Shown: positions 55,593 to 64,000 of the stretch, in pieces
How the letters are laid out: every line of letters begins with the position of its first letter
How positions within the stretch are numbered: position 1 is the stretch's first letter
NCBI GenBank assembly: GCA_964019695.1
Contig: OZ026528.1
Span: 54,900,495 to 54,964,494 of the forward strand
Length of the DNA stretch: 64,000 nucleotides
Direction of reading: 5' to 3'
DNA from: Loripinus fragilis
Lineage: Eukaryota > Mollusca > Bivalvia > Lucinida > Lucinidae
The notes under the pieces: model-generated
The model's database searches: none
Told to the model about the DNA's origin: nothing
Seen by the model: the letters and a program-made list of their open reading frames with translations, nothing else
Program-made: the position numbers and the translations under genes

Positions 55593-55802
55593 AAAAAAAG
55601 AAAACTACAAGAATTGCAGTTGGCAAGGACTGAGAATTCCAGACTTGTGAAAGAAAATAAAAAGCTTTCAGGCAGATTTGAGCACTGCAAAGTGGTCGTT
55701 CCAGTACGCTTGGAGCAAAGTAACGGTATTTGGAAATATAGAGATGCCTTGACTTTGTTCTTTGATGACTTCTGCATGGGAATACTTGGTGGAAATTCTT
55801 AA
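55593..55802 (+). CDS. Exon-like ORF with short coiled coil, unknown
   Basis: The frame open from 55585 encodes HKKRKLQELQLARTENSRLV, KENKKLSGRFEHCKVVVPV, then RLEQSNGIWKYRDALTLFFDD and FCMGILGGNS, ending at TAA 55800. Leucines at heptad spacing suggest a coiled coil. There is no ATG near the start, and the stop overlaps the TTAA target of a MITE, so the original exon may have been cut. It may be a piece of a host gene or of a transposase. Confidence 0.35.
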   Translation, partial: KKRKLQELQLARTENSRLVKENKKLSGRFEHCKVVVPVRLEQSNGIWKYRDALTLFFDDFCMGILGGNS

Positions 55803-56168
55803 AGCTGCATACTCTGCAACTATGAACATTTTTCGAAAAAAAAAATTTCTTCTTAAATCATTTGTAAAAGTAGAATTCAGCTATGTTTTCACAATAAAAA
55901 TGTTCAGTACAGCTGAAAACTGAATGGAAAAGTGAATTATCTTATCAAATAGGTGTATTTTTCTCTTGTTGGTAATTATTTGCGTCCCTCCAATAATTCT
56001 AGACCGTTGAATTTTAACATAAATGCAGTTGTTTTGATAGTGATAACTTGTTAAGATTTACGAAAATGGTAAAATGTTTACCTGAATTTGAGTATTTTTA
56101 CTGTGTTCCTGAAAAATAAAAACATTATTTTTAAAATTTGAAGATCACAAGTTACAGACTATGCAGCT
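55803..56168. mobile_element. MITE family A copy 3
   Basis: Starts AGCTGCATACTC, ends TATGCAGCT, flanked by TTAA at 55799-55802 and 56169-56172; about 95 percent identical to copy 1 by eye. Confidence 0.9.
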
Positions 56169-56172
56169 TTAA

Positions 56173-57270
56173 ATGTCAATATTTCTATATCTTCCTATAG
56201 AAGGTTTGTTATGGGTACTCATCAGAAGAGCTTTTACAACTGGATCTCATAGCCCAGTCCTTATCGAGCCCGTTCTGACCCAGTCCCCGCATACCCTAGT
56301 CCTTAACGAGTCTCACTGCATATCCAGGGGAGCCCGTCCTTGCCCAGTCATAATTTTGTGGAGATTGATTATGAAATAATTTATTCTTCACCCCTATTCA
56401 GACCTGAGACCATACCTAAGGATTTTATTAAGAGTTTGATTCTTACCAATCGAAGACACAATACAGATGCTTGGAGGCTTACTACTCCTTACAGACAAAA
56501 GACAACCATTCCTAAGCATGCTGAATGAAACTGGATCGAATAACTTTGAGGCCAGAACACTGACGGTCAGGACACCCATTTCATCTGACTTTCAAACAAA
56601 TAACTACAGTGAATCTTCAATTTTTCCTCCTGAGCTCCAGCACCAAATGTCATTTATCCCCTCCATTCTATATGCTCAGCCACCAGTTTTACTTTAGGAG
56701 TCTGGAAACTTTTTGGACATTCAAGTACCCCATCGTTTAACAGTTGATGAACTGAAAAATGGAAAGAAAACTGATTAAAGTGTTGGCAACTTAGCTTGTA
56801 AGCAACTAGGTATGTAATACCCAGAACTCTTCGGCCCTGACAACCTACGAAAGAAATTCAATTACCCCGGCAAGAAGAAAACTGAGCTCAACCCCCAAAG
56901 ATAACATATCTTCATAGATATGTTCTACACTACTTCCCAGAGATTAAATACAATTAAGTTTGACAAAGAAAAATGATAAACCCAATACACGAATATTCAA
57001 GATGGTGATTTGTTGCAGATAATCTTTTATATTCTATTAATCAAGTGGTTTCGTATTGTCAGAGTTACAGGTACAACCTGATGAAAATTAGACGTAAAAC
57101 ATCAACCCATACATACCAAAAATGGTTGTGGAATGTACAGAGCGTGGTGATCTGACACGTCTTATTAACCCTGAATATGTTTGGGAGAAGGATAGGCACC
57201 CAGATCATATACCACCGAGAAAGGAATCTGAAAAGGGTCCACGCTGCTTTCTATGTCCATGTAAATTTTA
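56173..57270. other. No confident gene
   Basis: Short ORFs at 56340-56528, 56467-56697 and 57122-57340 have protein-like composition but no known motif. Codon-like stretches (for example DHIPPRKESEKGPRC near 57205) could be exon remnants. Confidence 0.4.
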
Positions 57271-57292
57271 CTACTACTATATTAACAATGAT

Positions 57293-57477
57293 TTGTTTGA
57301 TTTGATTCTTTACGTCCCATCAACAATCTTTCAGTTATAAAGGGACGGGTCTTCCTGGGTTGAACCAGTACTAAGCTAGGATTAATGTTCTTGCTCAAGG
57401 ACACAACGCAGTGACGCCGGTGAGGCTCGAGCCCGCGGCCCTTCGGTCTCGAGTCAAGCACTCTACCACTGAGCCCC
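57293..57477 (-). mobile_element. tRNA-derived SINE with 16-bp target duplication
   Basis: CTATATTAACAATGAT flanks it at 57277-57292 and 57478-57493. The minus strand reads GGGGGCTCAGTGGTAGAGTG (A box), GGGCTCGAGCCTCACCGGCG (B box), and the body to AAATCAAACAA. Confidence 0.92.
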
Positions 57478-58464
57478 CTATATTAACAATGATCTTTTTG
57501 GACTTATAGGTCCGATTAAACAGCGTAGACCCAGATCATATATGGGAACATCCAAGCCAGTTTTATAACTTTTGTATCGATCAAAATTATTTTGGATCTT
57601 AAGCCAGATTAAACAGCGTGAATATCCCTTTATCATGATTTTCATATTCTTGCTTTTACATAGATTTATGGGGTTCATAAATCAATAAAGTGGTTCTTAT
57701 GAGCTTTAAAATATGTTAGGTGCATAAATAAGAAAGCAGCACAATTTTTCATCTGAAAAATGTTTACTTTCGAAAGAGGTCCCCTGTGCTCAGTTAACTC
57801 TGCCTAGTGAGCATTTTTCATGCTTTTTTGTTTAATTCTATTTTATTTCCAGATCCAGCTTTTCCAAAATGCATGACCTTTAGCGTGTCAAACAATTTGG
57901 ATCCAGATCAGGCCCAACGGTTTCTAAGACATTGACCTTGGTCCAAACTGTTTGCAAAGGTTATCAGCATGTCCAAGTTGGAGACAATGAGTTTGTTTAG
58001 AAATTAATGCAAACTATAGATTTTAAGCTGAATTATCAATTCCTATAGTTAAATGGAGCATTTTATTTGAAGGGCATAAATTTGTCAAGCAACAGCATAC
58101 TGTCTAAATTTTGTCTACAGGTGGGATACAATCACTAAGTTATTTGAGAAACTATAATCGCTTATCACTCTCGAAAATTCTTAACTTCCTCAAAACCAGT
58201 CCAATAACTCGTTCAAAAAGTATTCTGACAATATTTCTTGTCTTTTCTATGTCCATGGGATGGAGCTGATATTTACCACCAGTAAAACAGGGAATCTATA
58301 AAAATTTACATCTATCTTAAAACCTTTGTCTACTACCATCACAACATCTCGGTGATGTTTTAACATTCCAGATTGCTCTGTTATGTATGTATATGATGGT
58401 TTGCTACCCTATCCTTCTGACACGAATGTTACAACACCTTGAGGTGCAATACCAATAAAGTATT

Positions 58465-58508
58465 TGAGCCAGTGCATGAGATTTCCAACAATGTGATATG
58501 TGCGACCA
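58465..58508. mobile_element. MITE family B, short end fragment
   Basis: GAGCCAGTGCATGAGATTTC, CAACAATGTGATATGTGCGA, then unrelated sequence. Confidence 0.75.
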
Positions 58509-58583
58509 TATAGTCCTTTATAGAAACGTTTACCATTTTATCGTAGCATATATGTGAAGAAAGTTACGAAGCTACTTGCATTC

Positions 58584-58820
58584 GAGCCAGTGCATGGGAT
58601 TTCGAACAATTTGGTATGTGCGACCAGCAAAGTCTCAGATCAGCCTCCGCATATGCGCAGTCTGATCAGAGCCTTTGCTAGTCGCTTGAGTAGTCTATGA
58701 TTGTTAAGCTACTAAATGAACACCATTTGGAGTTTTTATGCTTAAACGGAGGCTGCAGAGGCTCGTCCGAGTCTACATATATCAAAATGCCACATTGTTG
58801 GATATCTCATGCACTGGCTC
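58584..58820. mobile_element. MITE family B, intact copy
   Basis: 237 bp, GAGCCAGTGCATGGGATTTC to GATATCTCATGCACTGGCTC, with inner CGCATATGCGCAGTCTGATC and GAGGCTGCAGAGGCTCGTC. Confidence 0.9.
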
Positions 58821-59228
58821 AAAATCACTGATGATTTTTATAATGAGAGTATGTATGAACTTTGATTATGGTGCCATTAGTCTTTTCAGAATTCAAAGCA
58901 CTCCAGTATTACACATACTTTTTAACCTTAAGAAATATGGTGTGGACTCATTAAGATTTTCCCTCTCTGGTCACAAACAAGAAAGCCTAGTCGTGTGTAC
59001 ACCACATCAAGCGTATTATGGAAGCTTCTTTGCACAAGTGAAGTTGAATCGCCTAATTGATAAGCCATGTCTTTGAAAAGATAAATCATACTTAATGTAA
59101 CAAGACGCAGAGATACTCATTTTCCTTTGACAGACATTTAGAACTGTTTTTCCTATGGGGTTTTCCAACTATATAGTGTACCAATATAAGAACTTCAAGG
59201 TTTGGTAATCTCATGTAAAATGACATTT

Positions 59229-59465
59229 GAGCCACGACATGAGATTTCCAACAATGTGATATGTGCGACCAGCAAAGGCTCAGACCAGCCTGCGCATACG
59301 CGCAGTCTGATCAGAGCCTTTGCTTGTCGCTTGAATTTTCTATGGCTGTTAAGCTACTGACCAAACACAATTTGGAGTTTCTAAGGTTAAAAGGAGGCTG
59401 CACAGGCTCGTCTGAGTCTACACTTGTCAAAATATCACATTGTTGGAAATTACATGTCGCAGCTC
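59229..59465. mobile_element. MITE family B, intact copy
   Basis: GAGCCACGACATGAGATTTC to GAAATTACATGTCGCAGCTC, same interior and order as 58584-58820. Confidence 0.9.
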
Positions 59466-59556
59466 ACTTAATCTTGATCTTTCATACATGCTGAATCTAT
59501 AATGTAGGTCTGCCGAGGCTTTTTGTTCCTGAGGCTCCAGTAGTTCGAATGCATTG

Positions 59557-59755
59557 TTTTGTTTGATTTGACTCTTTACGTCCCATCAACAATATTTCAG
59601 TTAAACAGGGACTGGTCTTCCTGGGTTGAACCAGTACTAAGCTAGGATAAATGTGTCTTGCTCAAGGACCACAATGCAGTGACGCCGATGAGGCTCGAAC
59701 CCGCGGCCTCTCGGTCTCAAGTCAAGCACTCTACTATTGAGCTACTGCGCTCCCT
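59557..59755 (-). mobile_element. tRNA-derived SINE with ~10-bp target duplication
   Basis: GAATGCATTG (59547-59556) and GAATGCACTG (59756-59765) flank it. The minus strand starts GGGAGCGCAGTAGCTCAATA and carries the B box and the family body. Confidence 0.9.
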
Positions 59756-59765
59756 GAATGCACTG

Positions 59766-60980
59766 TCATCTTCATCCCCATTAGAATCCACTGAAACAGT
59801 ACACATCTTCTAAAAGTCTGTGACCTTTTTATTGGATTTTGCTGATAAAAAGGACTCAACAAGTTGCCAGGGTAAATGTGTTTCAAACGTCATAGCTCTT
59901 ATTTTTCTTTTTTAAGGATCTAAATGAAAATTAAATCATTCTCTTTGTCTTGAAATGTATGTTAAGGTGAATAAACTAAAATTGTATTTTATCAAATTAA
60001 TAAATTTCTCCCGATTTCGTTAATAATATCCACCACTACTCTTTTTTTCTTTCTGCCTGACGCCCTCACCTGCATAATCGGCATGTGTACAGTGTGAATC
60101 CAGGTCGTTTCGGCCAAAATTTGGGGTTTTGATTTGGCCTGTTTTGGTGGGTCGTTAGGCACTGAATCGTTTCGGCCATGGGTCCTTTCGGGAATATCAG
60201 GCATTCCCAAATAAATATCGACCATAGCAAATAAATATTTGAAATTTTGTGATCCCAAAGCGTCCCATTCCCCCACTCCCAAATTAGTCCAATAAAGTAA
60301 TGACCAAAACATTATCCACAATTTCTTCATATCCCAATGGAGGAAAATATTGAATTTCAAAATTCTGAAACCAAAAAATGGCCCAAGCCATATATATCGG
60401 AGTACCCCCCCCCCCATCCCCGGTATGTTACACTATTAACCACATTATATGTTAATGATATAGTAAAGTGAATAATCCACAAGTTATTATTTGGGCCATC
60501 TCATGTTGTTATCGCACATGTGTGACGTAATGCAAGGGCAGCCATCTTGTGGGACCAGATGCCATATGTTATTCCAAGTCCCTACTTTGTGTGTGTGCGT
60601 GCAGGCAGCAATAGCTATGAAAAGAATGCACGTTTGCACGTTTATGCAGGCTCAACTAAGCCTTTGCTGCTCGTTTATACGCATACAGTACGACATGTTC
60701 ATATTTTAGTAAATTGCATATCATTTTTATATGTCTGCCATGCCCATTCATTGTGAATGTGTAAGCGCAATAAATTCATTCTCATTGTAACGTAAGGCTT
60801 GTAAACATTATATCGTTTGGGTCATCCCATGTGATTTATCGCATATGTGGTAAGTCATCCTTTAATCATAAATGTGCAGCCATCCAATGGAGCCATTGCA
60901 GACCCTTAAAGTTTGGTCCGTTAACCTACTTTTAAATTTAAAAGCAGCAAAGATTCTGAATAGGTTGTTATTATATGTAT
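59766..60980. other. No gene; weak dispersed repeats
   Basis: The 141-codon minus ORF at 59992-60417 has no domain and crosses repeat words (GTTTCGGCCAAAAT, GGGTCCTTTCGG) that recur near 62890-62940. 60495-60560 and 60826-60890 share GGGCCATC.CATGT..TTATCGCA words. Treated as non-coding. Confidence 0.45.
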
Positions 60981-60989
60981 GAGTTTGAG

Positions 60990-61657
60990 TACAGGAGCTT
61001 AACGTTGCTTTTTTCTATACTTGTATACCCTTTACGAAGTAAAGGAAGGAAGGTCACTCCGATGCTGCACAAATTGTTTCTAGGCGAATTTCACCGTTAT
61101 TATTCAGGTTACAATCTCGTTCGTATAGCCTTTGAATAAACAATTGCATGCTCTATCCTCCGCCCTATATCAGAATTTTGCCACATTCACGGTTTTATTG
61201 TCATTTTGTTTTTTTTTCTGTGAAGTCTGATTGTTATTGTGTGATGGGTGCACGGCCATCTTTGTGTGCATGTATCGAAGCAAATGTATAGTGTCATTTT
61301 ATTGGTTGAGATGATGAGAACATTCTGTCATCATGTATTGACCAATCAGATGACACTACACATTTGCTTCGATATATGCACACAAAGAAACAAAGATGGC
61401 CGGGCAACCATCACACGAATAAAATCAGATTTCACAGAAAAAAAACAAAATGACAATAAAACCGTAAATGTGGCAAACTTCTGATATAGGGGGAAGATAA
61501 AGCAAGCAATTGTTTAGGTAAAGGGTATACGCACGAGATTGTAACCTGAATAATAACGGTGCAACTCACCCAGAAACAATTTGTACAGCAGCGGAGTGAC
61601 CGTCCTTCCCTTTACTTCGTAAAGGGTATACAAGTATAGAAAATAAAATCAACGTCA
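60990..61657. mobile_element. ~670-bp foldback element with ~310-bp arms
   Basis: ACAGGAGCTTAACGTTG, TTTTCTATACTTGTATACCC and TTTACGAAGTAAAGG on the left pair with the complements ending CAACGTCAAGCTCCTGT on the right. Deeper in, GCCATCTTTG and GAAGCAAATGT pair with ACATTTGCTTC and CAAAGATGGC near 61365-61400. The loop is about 15-20 bases near 61315. Confidence 0.9.
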
Positions 61658-61670
61658 AGCTCCTGTGAGT

Positions 61671-62689
61671 TTGATGATGATGATGAGTTGGAGTTTAACG
61701 ACGCATCAACCCTTTTGGGTCATTAGCGTCATGAAGGTTAGGTAAGAGAAGTATTACTGAACATTAAAACTATAATAGATAAGCTAAAATATTAACAATT
61801 TGACACATAAAACATATGAGTATAGCAAAGACGATAAAATAGTAACTATTTTACAGCGAAGATCATGTACAATATCTGACAACAACATAGGCTAATCAGA
61901 TGACTACACATGATCTTTTCCTGCAAAAACGAAAATGATATGATGAAAGTAAGTTTAAATAAGTAAACAGTTCAAAGGAAAATAATATCTACAATTTGTT
62001 AAAAAGATTAATCTCTTTTAAGAATGAAAAGACATTATCAATAGGTACATCATTAAACAATTGTTTGATTGTATCAACATGAAAGTATTTGTTTCTTATA
62101 TGTGAAAAATCACCACATTCAAGTAGAAAATGGCGGACTGTAAAGAGTGTATCACATCCAAAACAATACGGTGGCTCCTCTCGTTTTAAAAGAGAAGAGT
62201 GTGTGATCCTTGTATGACCAATACGTAGACGAGCAAGGACGACTTCCTCCTGTCTGACATTTCGTACTACTGGTTGAGATTGTCCAATGACAGGTTTAAT
62301 CTCAAAGAGTTTATTACCAACACTGTTATTCCATAAAATTTGCCATTTGTTTAAAATGTACCTATTGATAAAAGATTTAAAATTTGCATATGGTATTGAA
62401 AAGTTTGTTGGGTGTAAATTCAATGAATCTTTTGCCTTTTGATCCACATTTTCATTGCCAGCAATGCCTATGTGGCTAGGGATCCAACAGTAAACTATTT
62501 CATTTAATTCTGATAATTCATGATGTTTTTCAAGTAGTTTTTGAATTTGGGGATTTTTTGAAGATGTATGATCTAAAGATTTTAATACTGATAGGGAGTC
62601 TGAAAATATAATAAATTTGTTAGAAGTTTCACAGTTGGCAATAAGATCTAATGCTAAATCTATAGCTTTTGCTTCTGCTGTAAAAATTG
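61671..62689 (-). mobile_element. 5'-truncated I/Nimb-type LINE with 13-bp target duplication
   Basis: AGCTCCTGTGAGT stands at 61658-61670 and 62690-62702. The insert carries the end of ORF2 from inside RNase H, the 3' UTR (GCGTCGTTAAAC end) and a (TCA)n-type tail at 61671-61684. It landed at the right end of the foldback. Confidence 0.92.
61989..62689 (-). pseudogene. LINE ORF2 C-terminal fragment (RNase H and zinc knuckle)
   Basis: The open frame reads SSIFTAEAKAIDLALDLI, IIFSDSLSVLKS, CWIPSHIGIAGNENVDQKAK, then VVLARLRIGHTRITHSSLL and C-x2-C-x7-H-x4-C (CFGC...HFLLEC). Three of four RNase H acidic residues remain; the first (YTDGS) lies upstream of the truncation. The frame extends 25 bases past the LINE border (to 62714) by chance. 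It is similar to, but distinct from, the copy at 35134. Confidence 0.88.
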
Positions 62690-62702
62690 AGCTCCTGTGA
62701 GT

Positions 62703-63281
62703 ATGTATCATCATCTTTCAACTGTGTGTGATTCTTTCGAGACTGCAGTACTGCACAGGCTAGATCTAGTATGTTACGTCATATAAAACTTATCATTATG
62801 AGCCGTCTCATTTGTAAAATATGGGGTGGGGTGGTCCGGATATATCGGGCCCACATGACCCATCAAAATAGGCTGAAACAAACCAGGCCGAAATGACCCG
62901 GCAAAAACGACTCCTGTCCGAGACGACCCACGGCCGAAAGGTAACTGGACATCTGTGCCCCTAACAAACTCGGCCCCTAATATCTATTTATAATCACTTT
63001 CCCTTATCTATCAGTTAAACATGCGTTTTGGGTACTCACACACGTTTTGGTTGAGAAAACAATTTTCAGTTACACACTCTTATCGGGGGGTGGGGCTGCT
63101 TTCATCCATGCCATGAGACAGTGGTACATGTACTTTATATCCAATATGCGCATCTAGAGCCTTCACTGTTGCAAACATTTATTATTTTAACCCTTAGACC
63201 GCCAGTCACGACTGTTGTCGTCACTCACCTCTTCTGGATAAACATATAAATTGTCGTTTCAAACAGTCTAGACTCGGATAA
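62703..63281. other. No gene; dispersed repeat words
   Basis: CGAAATGACCC, GACGACCCACGGCCGAAAGG and related words recall 60110-60190. An RT element begins near 63282. Confidence 0.45.
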
Positions 63282-64000
63282 GACGCCATATTAGACTTTT
63301 TTACTTCAGAAAAACCTAAAAAATATCATGCATGGTCGTGTCAAAATGTATGCGATGCGCTGACCTTTTTGTTGGACAACATTTTTATTCGATTTGGCAC
63401 CAAGCTCTATAGACAAGTTGTTGGGATTCCTATGGGCACTAATTGTGCTCCCTTGGTTGCAGATTTATTCCTGTTTTGTTATGAAAGGGACTTTATGATG
63501 TCTCTTTCTGATGATAAGCAGGCTGATGTTATTGATGCGTTTAACACTACTTCCAGATATTTGGACGATATTTTAAATATTAATAATGTTTATTTTGACA
63601 ATATGGTTAGTCAAATATACCCTTCAGAGCTCCAACTTAATAAAGCCAATGCCTCTGATACCGAAGCCGCATTTTTAGACTTGCATTTGTCAATTTCTAA
63701 TGATATTGTTTTTACCAAAATTTATGACAAACGTGACGACTTTGATTTTGAAATTGTAAATTTCCCATTTTTAGATGGTGATGTTCCTCGTTCTACATCC
63801 TATGGAGTCTATATCTCTCAACTCATTCGTTTTGCTAGAGCATCTAGCTATGTTGCTGACTTCAACACTCGCAATAAATTGTTAACTCAGAAACTTCTTA
63901 AACAAGGCTATCGGTATCATAAACTTCGCAAAACATTTTCAAAATTTTATAGACGATACTATGATTTGATTTCTAAATTCCAAGTTGGACTTAAATCTCT
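63282..64000 (+). CDS. Penelope-like reverse transcriptase, partial, open to the right edge
   Basis: An uninterrupted 239-codon frame (after a TAA at 63279) reads DAILDFFTSEKPKKYHAW, VCDALTFLLDNIFIRFG, then VVGIPMGTNCAP and ADLFLFCYERDF. Next come SRYLDDILNIN (catalytic YLDD near 63555), LQLNKANASDTEAAFLDLHL, YDKRDDFDFEIVNFPFLDGD, YGVYISQLIRFARASS and GYRYHKLRKTFSKFYRRY. The IPMG and YLDD boxes are RT motifs 4 and 5. There is no frameshift in view, so the copy is younger than the one at 43287. It probably began further upstream; the start is not visible. Confidence 0.82.

Noticed and set aside
59992..60417. 141-codon minus-strand protein
   Set aside because: No domain or splice context, and it crosses dispersed repeat words and a C run.

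Overview
The window looks like nuclear DNA of a mollusc, most likely a bivalve. The DNA is AT-rich and intron-like. It is packed with tRNA-derived SINEs, foldback MITEs, tandem repeats and broken retroelements of the I/Nimb type (endonuclease, RT and RNase H) and of a Penelope-like type. Nothing bacterial is seen: no operons, and no long ORFs apart from retroelement remnants. The species call is an inference from repeat style, since no search could be run.

One host gene can be assembled. On the + strand, four short exons (22617-22659, 24362-24484, 27548-27676, 30943-31001) join through three phase-1 introns with consensus GT/AG ends. They encode a predicted 117-residue secreted protein. A signal peptide is followed by one six-cysteine module on exon 2 (C-x12-C-x3-C-x7-C-x5-C-x-C, with a G-x-C before the end, as in CS-alpha-beta defensins), a second six-cysteine module on exon 3 that also ends in C-x-C, and a short basic tail. 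TATA boxes lie upstream and an AATAAA lies 10 bases after the stop. Directly after exon 2, its own splice donor has been amplified into a minisatellite of about 25 copies of 28 bp.

Layout. 1-500: 3' end of a LINE. 650-9500: several old tandem arrays and a frameshifted ORF of unknown origin. 9600-16560: a (CTA)n microsatellite split by a 6,018-bp element with 107-bp terminal inverted repeats, mirrored subterminal motifs and a 5-bp target duplication. 16900-22500: MITEs and diverged repeats. 22540-31035: the cysteine-rich gene with its repeat-filled introns. 31195-33985: a recent tandem duplication of about 1.4 kb. 34800-46340: a minus-strand I/Nimb-type LINE in pieces, with a plus-strand LINE inserted in its ORF1 (36-bp target duplication). 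That LINE carries a SINE and a MITE, and the MITE carries a Penelope-like RT element. 46800-50310: a 1.53-kb unit with a LINE zinc-knuckle fragment, repeated nearly three times. 52480-55430: tandem units, one with a 35-bp minisatellite. 55800-62700: MITEs, SINEs, a large foldback and a 5'-truncated LINE with a 13-bp target duplication. 63282-64000: a better preserved Penelope-like RT running off the right edge.
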